A stretch of DNA of 64,000 bases from Acholoe squamosa (GCA_949317995.1 OX439039.1:20265282-20329281), one strand, 5' to 3'; shown: positions 31,140 to 44,690, counted from the first letter of the stretch. Numbers and translations: made by a program. The notes: generated by a model from the letters alone, not told the origin.

Positions 31140-32480
31140 TAAATTGCCATCTTTAATGCCCATCTCTTTATTTTCACCTATCATGATGTGGTAGCTAGTT
31201 AACAAACTGTAGTTAATGTAGTCAAACAGATTTCAGACCAAAATGACTGGTTTCCCTGAGCAAGTTACTGGAGTGTATGGGAGAAGCCTTCTGGATGACA
31301 GAGAGTCTTCAAAACCTGGCAGAGCTCTAAATTTATTTAACTATCCATCTAATTAAGACACGGCCCCCTAGAGAATCAAGCTATTTTGTCTTTCATCAAC
31401 AGAGTTGTGCACTGATTATTGGTATTGATAGTCAATTACAAATAAATATCAGACATGGTATTCTAAAGTAGGTATCTGTATCTGAAATGAGTAGTATAGA
31501 TTTCTAATATGGGATTTAAAATATCCCTTGTAAGCCAGACAAGGATATTAACATAGGGCTGTACAATTTGAGTTCTGTTACAATTGATACTCTTGGGCAT
31601 TTAGAAGAAGAGAGAACAGCGTAAAACACTTAACACATGTACTGTGATAGGTAGCCATCAGGGAGGTACTCAATCTGTCACCCCAATCCCTGCCCTATCA
31701 CCTACCTCTATGCACCCCCCTGTGCACTCCTATTGGCCTCATCCCCTCCAGGAGGAGCTTATATTTCCCCAGAGATTTAGGAATTTGTCAATGTACTTAA
31801 GCAGTTAAGCAGGGAATCCATTGAAAGTAAAACTATCGATGCAAAACAAATAATTGATCACACAATGCTCCTTCATCAGTCACAATAGGAACATACATGT
31901 GCCAATCATGTTACTTTCTACCTTCCTCTACACCATAGTACACATTATGCATACAATATACTGTCTGTATAGATCCATCTCAAAATTAACAATAAAACAA
32001 ACAAAAAGACGGATCATATGGCTTTTCCAAAATAAAACGTCCACCTGTAGGTTGTATGGGGATATGAAATTATTTTTGTGGACCACAAGCTATATTTATA
32101 TATCAGTGGATTATGTAACGTCCCCTTGGTTATCAATGTTATATGAATGCCCTGTTGAGGCCTGACCCAAAGGATCCAACATGCATCTCATGTGTTGTAA
32201 AATCCTCTGACCAATGTTCCGAATCAATTATTGCAGAACACTCTGTGGGAATCCTCATTATGTTTTACCTTCATGCATGATAATGGTTCCCACTGGTTCC
32301 TGACAGTGATAGCATTGACGCTATACTGAGCTTCTGGGACATTCTCCCAATACACATGAACCTTCAAAGAGGACTTTTGTTACCCTAAATTGATACAACC
32401 AGGTTTATAGTGGCGGATTTACTTTAATACCTTATCCACACCTGGCATTCTTCAGATACTCAGGCAAGTACTTTTCAGCC
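31140..32480. repeat. Diverged duplication, copy A
   Basis: Matches 43,790-45,790 in order. The best landmark is at 31,682-31,795, where CCAATCCCTGCCCTATCACC and CTCATCCCCTCCAGG recur at 44,476-44,585; another is TAGCTAGTTAACAAACTGTA versus AGCTAATTAACAAACTGTT. Copies differ by numerous substitutions and indels, so the duplication is old. Confidence 0.7.
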
Positions 32481-33409
32481 TTTCCCTTCAACCAGCCCGA
32501 GTAGCTCATTTATTCCTGTCTACCCTTGATAGATTCTTTCCATAACTATGACGTTCAAGAAGACAGTAGCTCTTGGTCTAAGGGTGAGTACTATTGGTTT
32601 GTCCATGGGAGGTGTACAGTAAGTATAATGAGTATTGATAGACGTATAGAGCTAAGGCTAGATCTACACAAAATGAAGAATAAGCTAATTAACGTCTTCC
32701 TTTATGTTTGTCCCCAACCACAAATCTCTAGGTACAGTAGGTGCATTGTGTATGAGGCATACTGTTATTGTAGATGAAAAAGATAGGTAACACCAGGGGA
32801 CAGCTAAACGTGTGGAAAGGACCCAGGAGCCATGATCCCACTGATTGTATACAATCTTTCAGTTGAAAGAGCCATATACCTAGTGCTAACAGTGGCCATG
32901 CTGAGCTTACATTGCTTAATACCTGATTCCTTCGTGCAAAAGGAAAAGCATTTCGCTGATACCACATAAATTCCACACTCACCACATCTGTAACCAGATA
33001 CCTCTCACTTCCTATCACTGGCACATCATCTCCATCCTCCATCCTCTATGATCCACTTTACTCATCTCTGATCACCCTATGATAAATCAATACTCAGAGC
33101 ATTGATGTCACACTAGGCCCCTGGGTGACTATTAGTATATCAGAGAAGCCAATAATAGATGCCCTTCTGCAGGTTATTGATTAGCCTACGGTGGGGATTG
33201 CCATGGCACAGATTATATACAATATCCCATTACATGGTAGTACCAGTGAATAAATTAGCCTCTAAACACTGATAAGGAGACGCAACAAACAGCATGTTCT
33301 ATGTGTATTTTATTATCATTCACCAGAAATGCTGTGCTAGCACCCTTTAATCATGCTCTGTTATTCCACGATTTCTGGGATTCTGAGCGCTTTACCTGGA
33401 TATTCCCAT

Positions 33410-34020
33410 GCACATACCTGTCCATATTGCACACCATGATGCCTGCATCATGACTTTTGTAAGGTGTGCAGTTATCCGAGGATAACAGGCAACCGGTGCC
33501 ATTATCCATGGATAACCTGCATACCTTACATGTCCTTACATGTCATATGTTACATGTTAAACCCACGAAATTTCATGGCCAGGGCAGGGCTCGAACCTGC
33601 AGTCTCAGATCCCTAATCCAACTCCCTATGCATTGCGGCACAGGGACTGACGCATAGTGGCTGGCTAGAACCAGGTCTTGATATGATACAAAGCCAGGAG
33701 AGGCGACGACTGTGGCCTGTCCGCTACCATAACCGTGGGACGCATTCAAACAAAACCAAGCCGAGACGGGCGCTGAGGGGAGAGACGCAGTGGTCTAGTG
33801 GTTAGCGCATTGCGCTCAGCTGTTAGAGGTAGGCGGGACGAGTCCCGGTCCGGGCGCATATTTTTTTCGCAGTGTGTCCGATACCATAACCGCGAGACGC
33901 ATTCAAAGCATGCCAAGTTGAGACAGGCGCTGTAGCTTTCCGCTGCAGGGCGACGAGGTGTTTGTACCGATCATGTACACACTATGGCCGGCTTTGAGTC
34001 CCGGGGAGGGAGAACAATTT
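33410..34020. repeat. tRNA-derived SINE cluster
   Basis: 33,410-33,530 carries TATTGCACACCATGA and two palindromes TTATCCGAGGATAA and TTATCCATGGATAA, shared with 38,785-38,905. A minus-strand tRNA-like body follows (B box GGTTCGAGCCC at about 33,590). 33,780-33,860 holds a plus-strand tRNA-like body (A box TGGTCTAGTGG). A unit beginning ACCATAACCG...GACGCATTCAAA recurs at 33,725 and 33,883, giving a tandem arrangement. Confidence 0.65.
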
Positions 34021-34529
34021 TTGTTTTCAACTTGAATTTATTGATATTCTATTGATTATCTATTGGTATTGTGGAATGAAATAAGTAGTCAATGGATAAT
34101 TCATGACTTGTGTGTGTTAGCAAAGGATAATTACACTCGGGCTACGCCCTCTAGTAATTATCCTTTGTTATTACACGATTTCTGTGATTTTGGGTGCTTT
34201 TTCTGGATATTCCCATGCACATTTTTTCAAAGGTTGAAGGTTTTTATTGTAAAGTCACTAATTAAAATGAGTGATGAAATCTGACAATATGTGTAGAGGC
34301 AAGGAGAAAGGGTGCTCCGTGCTAAAAGTCAACTTTAAAATTCAAATCATTAGCTTTACAGTGATACATAGCATGAGAAGATACTCCTGTTAGTTTTGGA
34401 GGAATGGCTTGCTAGATATGTGTAGGTGTGACCATTTCAAGAATGTTAATAAGCTCTATGTCTAATTGGTCATGAAATATATAGCTAATTAGCATAATTT
34501 ATGCTAATTAGCTAAATTCGTATAAATTT

Positions 34530-34860
34530 TTATTCTTTTGCCCATAACTTTTGATCTAGAAATGGTATTTTCATTCTGTTTTCGCCATGGTAAACCTTGT
34601 GAGATGTTCTTTCAAATGGAATCATTGATTTTCCTATTAAGAATGAAAATCATGTTTCCATGGCAACAGAAATCAACAAAAATGCCTATTTTGGCCCAAA
34701 AACATTCTTTTTACATGCCAAATTTAGAACCTTTCCACCCAAAATAGAACGTTTTATCAAAAACCATTGAATTCTCCATAAAAAAGTAGCCTATAACAGT
34801 TTTAGTCATATTTTTCCTATTCTAGTCCATAGTGGTGCCCCCTGGTGGCTAAATCTGGTA
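34530..34860 (+). repeat. Dispersed repeat with X-box and CTCF-like core (copy 2)
   Basis: Starts with CATAACTTTTGATCTAGAAA, holds TTTCCATGGCAACAG near 34,654, and ends with GTGCCCCCTGGTGGCTAAAT near 34,834, whose complement contains GCCACCAGGGGGCA, a match to the CTCF core. An inverted relative lies at 48,290-48,665. Confidence 0.6.
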
Positions 34861-35647
34861 CTAAATCCCGCAGTAACTGTGACATGTACTGGGAAAGGGG
34901 GTCTTATTGCCCCCTGCACTAAGACCCCTTTTCGCAGATCGTGTCACAGTTACTGTCCTTTCTGCCTGCTGGCTCACATATGGTGATTCCTTTTAGTCAT
35001 ACAACAGTTTCAGTTTTCCAGCACATTCTAATGAATATAATGATACGATGTATATAGGTGAAGATGAGGCATACAATATGTATATAAAGCTTAAAAACTA
35101 GATTGGAGTGTATTTACAAAAGTAACAGGTTACATTATGTACAATCGACGAATGATTATCATTGCAAAGGTTGGAGGTGATTAATCCCCCATAAATACAA
35201 ATGCTTAATAAAAAGCTGATAGACAAATTTATTAACGGAATTATGATCAGTAAGGAGACTTAATTATTTTCTACATATCTGAAGCAATATGTTTCACTAG
35301 AAACATGACATAAGAGACCAAAAACTATTATCATCGGCCCTAGAATTAGGAAATTTGAGATTAAGGCACCTAAGGATAGTGATATCACATGAATAAGAGC
35401 CCATGCAGCTGGACGGATGGTCACCATTAGGATTCAAGTATGAATAGAAGCCCAGTTAAGTCATTACAACCCATCCAGAGCTTCATTCACAATACAATCA
35501 ATAATAATGGTCATGCACAGCTAGATGGAGTCATTACAACCCCTCCCAGCAGAGCAGAACCATTATCCCATAAGAGAGTGGATGAGACTCCGAAATGAGG
35601 TGAAGTCATTACAACCCATCCCCTAGGACTCATATATCCCTCTTTAC

Positions 35648-36727
35648 CTAATCGCCATCCGCCAGTGCAGGGTTGTTACTCTGTTTAGTTAAATCTAGTA
35701 TAGCATTTATTCTTTTCTTGAAGGTGAATTTATCAGCACTCAATTGGTACCACGAGCCCAAGTTGTCCCAAAGGCTTTTGCCCCTGAATAGTGGTGAATT
35801 ATGATAACCATTGTTCCTTGCCCTGAAGGTCTTGAACTTTATACTAGCCTCGGAGCGCAGTCCTTCTCGCCTTTCACTGTGATCAATCCATTCATCCTTT
35901 TTGGACAATTTATACATATAGCTCAACAAAAGTCTCTGGCGTTGGACTGCCAATGTGGTAATGCCAGCCGCAACATACATGTCGTCATCTGTCATATTTT
36001 TGCCCCTGTATATGGTTTTGAGTCCCCTCAACTGCATTCTCTCCAGTTTCTCTAGCATTACATCACTTCCTCCATCATGAACAAAGCTTGCATAATCAAA
36101 AAGACTCTTAATTGTGCTTTTATAAACTTGTACAGCGGCATTCTCAGTTAACAGATTACACAATTTACTGAACATAAAAAGCTTAACATGAACCTTCGAG
36201 ATCAAGTCATTTAAAGCCGGGATGAAATTTAAGTTAGAATCAATTTTAAGTCCTAAATATGAATAACTGTTCACAGTTTCAAGCATATTACCATACAGAT
36301 AAAAAATTTTATCTTTACATTTTTTTAGTTTGGTGGAACTCCCAAACCAACATATTTTTGTTTTGTCCGTATTAACCGTTAAAAAATTTTCAGTACACCA
36401 TTGGCCAACCTCATTGATGGCGTTTTGCAATCTGTCAATTATTAGATCTATTTTGTTATTTGCCGAGTAGACTACCAGGTCATCGGCATATAAGGAGAAT
36501 TTACATGGAATTATTCTTGTTTTTACATCATCAATATATAGAATGAATAAAAGCGGTCCCAAAACAGAGCCTTGTGGGACACCAAAATTCACTTCGTTTA
36601 CCACTGACTTAAATGATCCTATTTTTGTATATTGACTTCTCCTTGTTAAATACGACATTAGATCGTTTAATACTTTATTATGTAGACCAATTTTGCCGAG
36701 TAACTCTATAAGGTAACCATGGTGCAC
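35648..36727 (-). pseudogene. LINE reverse transcriptase, C-terminal part
   Basis: Continues the RT of the upstream piece after a frame break. It carries RT motif 4 (GVPQGSVLGPLLFILYIDDV), the catalytic box YADDLVVYSA, the thumb, and a C-terminal region (motif LCNLLTENAAVQVYKS) to a stop at 35,648. No RNase H domain follows. The Met at the start of this open frame lies inside the RT and is not a real start; it overlaps the previous ORF by 22 nt. Apart from the break the coding sequence is intact, so the copy is fairly young or the shift is a sequencing error. Confidence 0.85.
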
Positions 36728-38493
36728 ACTATCAAATGCCTTTTTAGATCTAAAAAACAGGCGCCTGTTAGATGACCCCTGTCTCTGCTCTCATAGATAT
36801 CATTTAGAAAACTGAAGATGGCATCACCAGTACCAACACCCTTCCTGTAACCATACTGCTGCTTACTTAGAAGACTGCGCCTCTCAATTATGTCGGTTAA
36901 ATGGATGCTCATTATTTGTTCCGCAATTTTGGACGGTACAGGTAAGAGGGTGATTGGTCTCCAGTTTTTTGTTAATTTTAGATTACCGGATTTAGGTATA
37001 GGACATACCCTCCCTATTTTCCAACGATCAGGAAAAATAGCAGTATCGAATGACAATTGCATTAACCAAGTAAACTGATGTAACAGGAACTGTAGCACTA
37101 GCTTGAGGATATCACTCCTAATACCTTCTATGCCTGATGTTTTATTCACATTTATTTCATTTACGAATAATTCCACAAGACCTGCATCCACTTTAATTTC
37201 ACAACTATTTTCCATCACTGGCTCATGGTAAACCTGTCTAACAGGATGTCCTGAATCAATTATATTTTGTGTTAGTTCACCTCCAATATTCGAGAAATAC
37301 TTATTTATATAGTCAACTGACTCCTGCTTCGACTTCATCATGTTGTCGTCACCTAGTATCTCTGGAGGTTCAATCTCCACACACGGCTTTAATAACCCAT
37401 TAATTATTCGCCAAAACTTCTTAGGATTATCCTTCTCATCTTCCAAACTCTTTTTCACATGAGCGTCCTTGGCATATCGTACAGCTTTGTTAATCCTACA
37501 TCTTAGCTTTCTTGCCTCATCTAAATAAACACTATCCCCAGTCCTAAGGTACATATCCACATTATCTTCCCGCTCGTGCACCAATGACAAGATGTCAGGT
37601 GTCATCCAGCTCTTTCTCCGATTTACCACTAGTTTCTCTACCCAGGGACAGGTTGTATCAAGATAACATATAATATGACTTTCAATAAATTCCCATGCAG
37701 CATCTGGATCATATAAATCATAAAAAAAAACATTAAAAAATTGGTCAGTATTAAAATTTCTATACTGTCTTACCCAAACCTTCTGTTTTATGTATTCAAT
37801 TTTATCATTAGTTTTCACAACAAAAACTGGAAGATGATCACTAACAAGGTAGTTTAATACACCTGAACATGTTTCTCCACTGAAATCTGACAAAATATTA
37901 TCGAAACAAGAGACAATTTTCTTGAACAGCCTTGTACATTGACATATTAACATGTGATAACCATATTCTCTACACAAATCATGAAGTCTTTTAGTACCTT
38001 GTAATTTCTCTCTCAAAATATTTATGTTTAAGTCGCCCAGCAGCCACTGTTCAACATTTCTGACTTTCAAGAGTTTAAACAAATGTTCAAAAAAACCATC
38101 TAATGCACCTGACGGTGGTCGATACAAGGTAGCAACCTGCATAGTCTGTAAGTTCTTTACCTTAACATCAAGCACAAGACATTCTATGTCTTTATTAGAG
38201 ATACATAAATCTAGTCTAAGTTTAACATCCATGTCTATGTCATCTCGTATGTAGGCACACACTCCACCTCCCTTTTTACGTACCCTGTCTAAGCGATATA
38301 GTTTCATACCTTCCCATAATATTTGACTGTCATCATACTCTGGATGGAGCCATGTCTCACTCATAGTTACAATATCAGTACCGTTTAAATGATCAAAAAT
38401 TTCATCTCTTTTTTTATACATGCTTCTAGTATTTAAATGTACCATTTTAACTCCTCTCAATTCCAATAAATCATTCACCCTATCAGTTGACAT
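36706..38493 (-). pseudogene. LINE endonuclease and reverse transcriptase N-terminal part
   Basis: From ATG 38,493. The APE-type endonuclease, which nicks target DNA for target-primed reverse transcription, occupies about residues 15-250 (motifs HLNTRSMYKKRDE, TMSETWLHPEYD, LLGDLNIN and the catalytic SDHLPVF). The RT begins near residue 430 (motifs NWRPITLLPVPSKIAEQIM and LSKQQYGYRKGVGT). The frame is lost at about 36,745, just after FLDLK, the first catalytic-Asp block, and ends at an out-of-frame stop. Confidence 0.88.
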
Positions 38494-38784
38494 TACTCAT
38501 CGATAGAAATTATACACAAATATACAAACCTAGTTACAAGCAACTAGGGAAAAGACAATCCCCCCCAAACGGAGTACCCAACTCAATGTTCCGTTGGGGG
38601 TTACAAGCAGAGAGAAAGAATGAGCTAAAGCAATAAATATAAATAAACTACACCCCGTAGAATACAAAGAGGTAAGGTCATTACAACCCTTCCCCATACC
38701 AACTTATAATTTCCCAGTCCCTTACCTAATCAGGTTATAGTTCCCACAAAAGTAATAACATTACTGGTGTGCAATATCGACATA

Positions 38785-39010
38785 CCTGTCGATATTGCAC
38801 ACCATGAAGGCTGTAACATCACTTTTGTAAGGCGTGCCATTATCCAAGGATAACGGGCACCCAGTGTGGTTATCCATGGATAACCTGAATGCCTTACAAG
38901 TGGAGGAACATATTTAAAACCGTTCTACCCCAGCCGGGATTCGAATCCGGATCGCCATCTTGAAATGCGAGAGTCTTACCTCTAGACCAAGCTGGCGATG
39001 ATGAAGCGAA
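38785..39010. repeat. tRNA-derived SINE with paired GGATAA palindromes
   Basis: 38,785-38,905 matches 33,410-33,530 (TATTGCACACCATGA, then TTATCCAAGGATAA and TTATCCATGGATAA). 38,936-39,005 is a minus-strand tRNA-like body with a perfect B box (GGATTCGAATCCC) and an A box (TGGTCTAGAGGTAAGAC). The acceptor stem pairs poorly, so I treat it as SINE rather than a working tRNA gene. Confidence 0.65.
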
Positions 39011-39336
39011 TGTTAAAATCCATACTGACCCAGAACAGCGCATTGACCTCCATGTTTTACATCAAATTTCATACAGTTTGGAGAAGAAATATAAGGAATC
39101 CAGCTCACAGAAGATGTATCACATATCCATTTTGATGATAGCATAGTCCTTAATGTTTGCCATTATGAAATTAATTAAATAATCCATAATATCCAACATA
39201 ATACAATATCAATCCATGTGCCATTCTCCTCTGTTAAAAGTGAACCGGAAGTCGGCCTGTGACCTATATAATTTTTTACCTCCCCTACAAGAGATGTCTA
39301 CTACTTTGGCTTCTTCATCCTCGGCTAGGAATAACA

Positions 39337-40781
39337 ATGGCGTGGAGGTCTAAATTCGAGAAAGGCAACTTTGTTCAGGTCCTACATGAAGACCAGTGGA
39401 TAGAAGGATTTGTAGTAAAAGTAAATGCTAAAGGATATAGAGAATATGATGTACAGCTCCTCATAAATGGAACAATCATCTCGAAAACTGCGAGAGCCAT
39501 GAAAAAGTCCAACTCAGATTTGTTGGGCGATGAGGATTTCAAAGAGGTTCCGCCGGCTGTGAACCCAGACAATAACAAAGAGAAAAGGTTCGGGCGAATA
39601 GACCAAAATACCCTAGACCACCTTGAAACGGCTTCCAAAGCAGCCGATACCCACAAACAAACCCACAAACATACCCACAAACAAACCTCCTGGGGCAATA
39701 AGATATATTGGCTGATGGACGTAGGAGAAGAGGCTGAATTTGAAACCAAAGGGACGGAAAAGATTGCCGAGCTGCTGAAGCGCTTCTACACTAATGTAAG
39801 GACAAAAGAGGGATTGGAATATTCAAAAAAGAGCCTACTGTGTATAAGAGCCTGTGTCCAGCGCCACCTAAATGAGCCGCCACATAATGTGGGTTATAAC
39901 ATAATCACTGATCCAATGTTTACAAGTGCAAACAACATTATGAAAGGGCACATTAAAATAAACAAACAAAAGGGTCTTGATGTGTCCACGCATTACGCGT
40001 CTATCACAAAAGCAGACTTAGCGTTAATGTATTCAATTCGAGTATTGTCACACGATACACCAAAACACCTGTTGTACAAGGTCTTTTATAAAGTTACGCT
40101 CAACTTCAGACGAAGAGCTCGTGAAGGTATGCATGACCTTATGAAGGACCATTTTGTATTCAAACTAGACGAAAATGAAAAAGAATATGTTACCCTCACT
40201 TTCAACCCAAAAGAAAAAAATCATCAAGGGTTAAGCCAAGGGTGAAATGAGCATAGTCAGCGTATGTACGCTTCCGATGTAGAAAATTGCCCATTGATGA
40301 GCCTTAAGCTCTATTTGAGTAAATTGTGTCCCGAAAACTAATCGTTTTATCAAACCCCTAAGTATAAAGGATTCGCAAACCATCCGATTTGATCTATACC
40401 AATCATTGTGTCTGAGCAACATGTGTCATGACCCTACATGAAGAAGGTGTCCCATCACGGGACATTAAGTCTGTGATGGGACACAAAAGTGAGAACTCCA
40501 TCGAGTATTACTCGAAAACACCGGATGAACAAAGACGCAAAATGAGTCTTAAGTTGTCCCGTAGAGTACCATCTTCTACTGTGAGTAAGCCTCCACCAGA
40601 CATCGTACCTCATGGTACTCTTACCAAACCTCCAAATGAGCTACCATGTACCTCCAACAGTGCCACTGATGTGAGTGTAAATGTGAACAGGGTGGTGAAC
40701 ATAGAACAAAACCCTCAGGCCACCACAATTTTCTCTAATGTATCCTTCAAAGACTGTACAATCACTGTGAATCACAAGTAA
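39337..40781 (+). pseudogene. Crypton-type tyrosine recombinase, inactivated
   Basis: Starts at ATG 39337 (the open frame upstream begins at GTG). N-terminus: a small Tudor/PWWP-like segment (motif FVQVLHEDQWIEGFVVKV), then a Thr-His-Lys-Gln coding repeat at about 39,650-39,690. The recombinase core-binding part follows (motif ELLKRFYTNVRTKEG), then the catalytic part (motif PKHLLYKVFYKVTLNFRRRAREGM). The first frame ends at 40,243. The protein continues in another frame to about 40,340 (motif MYASDVENCPLMSLKLYLS), then in the frame of 40,428-40,781, which carries the His/Tyr box GHKSENSIEYYSK. In that last frame a TGA at 40,413-40,415 replaces the residue where the family's conserved Arg is expected. 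The family (DUF3504/KIAA1958-like Cryptons) is from memory. Confidence 0.8.
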
Positions 40782-41452
40782 ACATATGTATGATTTTTCA
40801 TATTAAATTGGGTTTAGTATTACTCAACACGTATATGACTAATTAGTATTAAGCGTAAATGTGGTAGATGTGTCCACACTATACGCGTCTATGTGCAAGG
40901 GTTACAATTGTTCATTTCGATGTGCCCACGCATTTGTTTATTATCATAGATTTTCATACATGAGTTATTGTTACTTGTTAAAATAATCTTTATTAAAGGT
41001 ATTTGCTCTGTTTTCTACTACTGTGTGAGTGTTATTCCTTTTGAAGCCATGGAGACATCATGTTAAACTTTATTCTATAATGTTTTACACACAAAAAAAA
41101 TCAATATATGCTCCCTGCATTTGCCCTCCTCCGTGAAGCAGCATCTTTCTAGGTCAGCCTCGTTTTCAATTGCCAAGACGAAGAAGACGGCGGACATGGT
41201 TATGCTCTATATCTACTGTTGGATTATTGGATTGTACGTTGAAATTACGAAATGGCAACTGCAGATAATCTTAATGATTGCTACTGGAAACATATATATT
41301 CTTCACAATCCAATGCGTTTTGAACCGATTCATCGGGCACAGCTAAAATGGCGACTGGCGCTATGGCTTGGGCTTCGTCGACCAGATTTAAAACATGGAT
41401 ATCAGGTATTTATTTTCATTTGAGGGGGGTTTTGTGTAATGAAATAAGTAGT

Positions 41453-41561
41453 CAATGGATAATTCATGACTTGTGTGTGTTAGCAAAGGATAATTACACT
41501 CGGGCTGTGCCCTCATGTAATTATCCTTTGCTAACACACACTCGTCATGAATTATCCATTG
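41453..41561. mobile_element. Foldback element with GGATAATT arms
   Basis: Left arm CAATGGATAATTCATGACTT...GGATAATTACACTCGGGC pairs with GCCC...GTAATTATCCTTTGC...ATGAATTATCCATTG. A second copy of the right end follows to about 41,605. A truncated relative lies at 34,090-34,170. Confidence 0.7.
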
Positions 41562-42558
41562 GTTGCTTGTTTACTAACACACACTCGTCATGAATTATCC
41601 ATTGATTACTTGTTCACCAATCTTATTGCTGGTGGCTCTTGTGGAGAAATGTTGCACTGCGAGGTTACGTGTTAGGCTACAAATGTCATCATTGAGTGAA
41701 TGATCTTGTGATACAATGCCAGAAACCCTTATATACTTGAGTACTAGAGTACAATCTAAGATACGGCATGAGCGATATCTCTTTTTCTTTTGGTTTTGAG
41801 CATTGGATGAAGAATATAAGCCAGGCAAAAAGGCACCTTTAGACATGTGAAGCGTGATGGTAATACTCACCCTTCTAGCGATTTGTCTAGACCATATCAT
41901 GTTGATTGGATAGACTGATACTGACATGGCCTTTGATATGGTAACTCTTGACCACTGTCCAGCAGCATTGGACCTGGATTGATAAGCAATGATTTGAAAT
42001 GCAGTTTTAAATGTAGGGGGGGGGGATCTGGATGGGCATGGAGAGTGCTTCTGGCATTTGTATCTATAGGTTGAAGTCTGGTGCCTATTCTAGACAATAT
42101 AGAAGGCAAACACCAGACTACAAACCATTTTAGACACTGGCTAGTCTGGCTACTTACGTCCCTCTGCAATACTTCTACTAGCTTCAAAGGGATAAGAACC
42201 TATTGCTGGAAAAGACCATAAAATATTCCTACCATAACTAGGCAAATTTGCTTCATTGGATTGATAGTAGATATATCTATCTAAAAAAAAGCAGCCACAG
42301 CCAAATTGGATTATTAGCATGAAAATGCTGGTGATTCAAGAAGACCTTTTAATCAATATCGATGGAGCAATCCCTTTCACAATAGGGACTAGATAATGGT
42401 TTCAGTTCACTCCATTAGCTATTTATAGTATAGTTGGTATTCTGGAGTGAGCTAACAGAGCCTTATCCTATGACCTTTTAGATCGGACAAGTTTTGTAAA
42501 CACCGACAATGAAGGCGGCTATATTGGGCCGGTTTGATATAACCTCCTGAAGACTGAA

Positions 42559-42573
42559 GGAGAGAGAGAGAGG

Positions 42574-42640
<67 letters not shown>
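42559..42640. repeat. (AG)n microsatellite
   Basis: About 80 bp of GA dinucleotides with one G-run interruption. Confidence 0.95.
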
Positions 42641-42642
<2 letters not shown>

Positions 42643-44690
42643 AGGGGGATAGGTTTGATATAAGCAGGGGGTTCTAAGACCCCTTTTCCCAGTACACGTT
42701 ACTACCATAATCAAGTCTTGTGCCAAATCTGGTGTGCACAACAATAGGGAATTACACTTATTCCTGCACAAGCATTTACACCCTATGGACTTGCCATTTA
42801 AGTTGATGACAACATACCCCTCAAAATACATGCTATCTTTAACCAAACTCATCTCCCTATGTTCTGCAATAAGCATCCTTTGCAGCTCCTAAATGAGCAC
42901 CTAGAGTAACCTGCCAAAATTTAGATCCCCTGGGCTCTCCAGTAGCTCACGGTGCATCACATGGCGAGGCCACTCCAATCCCTTTTGTGGCCAGAACAGA
43001 TTCTTATTTTCTCATCAAACACCACATACCATCCATCATTGTGGCATCCGGAACAAAGAGCTGGCAGAAGCAGCTTCAGATCTGTGGAAGGAGTTTAACA
43101 AACTGAAGTTTGGCAGGAGCTTTGTGTAACATGTGGGCAGGGATTGCAAAGGTAAAACAATTGGCGCATCACAACGACTATAATTCTGAATTTTATTTTG
43201 TAAATTTCAGATTAGGCTACTGTTGGACCCATACTTGTATCTAGCACTTTGTTTCCCTTTATGTCATGTGCCTCAAGTCTCCCCAAAATTAACACCAATA
43301 TCTGTATTGCTGGATATAGAGGAAAATAGTGTGTAGACCTACAAACACAAGACTAAGTCAATATTAAATAATTGAGAGAAAAAAATCATACCTGTTTTTT
43401 TTTTCTTCAATTCTCCAATGAAATACTTGTTGAGGTGCCATGTGATCAGTCTGGGGCCAGCAGTGGCAAAATCTCTACTTAACTCGGTGAGACAGAGTGC
43501 AGTGGTGGAAGCTTTGTCCCTGACCAATGGATTCCTGGATAACATGAAACTTTGATAGTTTAAAGGAACAATTCTAAGCACTCTATGACAAAGATTGTCA
43601 CTTTAGGGCTATCTGGGTTAAAATACTTACTTGCATGTAGAACACTTAAACACCTGAAGTCTAACATGAATAAGGAATACATTTGCAGTAATTGTTCCAT
43701 TACACCCAATGTGGGTATCCACCTGCCCAGTTGACTGTTAATGGAACACTCTAATTTAGTTTGTGAAAACTCAGTGATATCTTAGTGCCTCTCCAGTCCC
43801 TTTTGATGATGTCACCTATGCTGATGTAGGAGCTAATTAACAAACTGTTTCACAGATTTAGATCCAAAATAATTTGCTTTTCCTTGACCATTTATATGAG
43901 CCCTCTGCATTACATAGAATGATCAAACCATGGTAGAGCTGAGAGATCCATATGACCATAGAGAGACAAACTATTCATCTTTTACAAACAAAGTTGTGTG
44001 GTAATTATTTATTTCAATAGTCGATTGTAAACCTAATTTTGGGACATGCTATGTGGTAGTTGGCATCTTTGTCTGGAATAAGTACTGCTGTATCATTTCT
44101 AATTTCAAAAAATTACCTTGCAAGCCAGACAATGATGTCATGGTAGGGCTACTGATAATGATTTGTGGCCAGAGTTCTATTGTAACTAATGCTCTTAGCC
44201 ATACAAAAAGAACAACAGAGAACAGTACAACACTTAACACAGATTGTGATATCTACACTGTAATACAACACCAAGCTATGTACAGCACATTGCTTTTATT
44301 TTTAGAAAACAGTAAGAAGTCCTGTAGATACAAACCTTACCACTCTACAGTAAATAACGCCGAACCTAGTACACACGACAATGTGCTGCATATTTACAAT
44401 TTCGGCTCAGAGTGTAGGTAGTCAACAGGAATCAGCAAATAAGGACTGCAGGACGCAATCTGTTTGTCCCCCCCCCAATCCCTGCCCTATCACCTAGTTC
44501 TATGCACCTCCCTGTGTACTCCTATCATTCTCATCCCCTCCAGGCGGAACTCATATTTCCCCAGACAGTTAGGGATTAGTCAACCTTCTCAAGTAGCGAC
44601 TCTATTGAAACTTAAACAATGGATGCCTAACCAGAACATTATGGCTTGTTGTAATTGAATGATTACATAATGTCTAGCACTGGGAAAATG

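Larger units (their letters stand above)
29771..35430. other. Non-coding, repeat-rich stretch
   Basis: No gene I can support. Short open frames at 29,984-30,402 (minus) have no recognisable motif. The block 31,140-32,480 is a diverged duplicate of 43,790-45,790. tRNA-derived SINE material occupies 33,410-34,020, a foldback fragment lies at 34,090-34,170 and an X-box repeat copy at 34,530-34,860. Confidence 0.65.
35430..38493 (-). mobile_element. Non-LTR retrotransposon (LINE, APE-type endonuclease), minus strand
   Basis: Two overlapping ORF pieces encode an endonuclease and a reverse transcriptase. The 3' region (35,430-35,640) contains three copies of GGTTGTAATGACT with G-rich flanks, probably 3'-UTR repeats; a fourth lies beyond the 5' end at about 38,670. 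No separate ORF1 is visible, so the copy may be 5'-truncated. Clade not determined; Jockey/CR1-like by general motif style. Confidence 0.75.

Noticed and set aside
38936-39005. A working tRNA gene on the minus strand
   Set aside because: A and B boxes are good, but acceptor and T-stem pairing is imperfect and the body is fused to a repeat also found at 33.4 kb, so it is SINE-derived.
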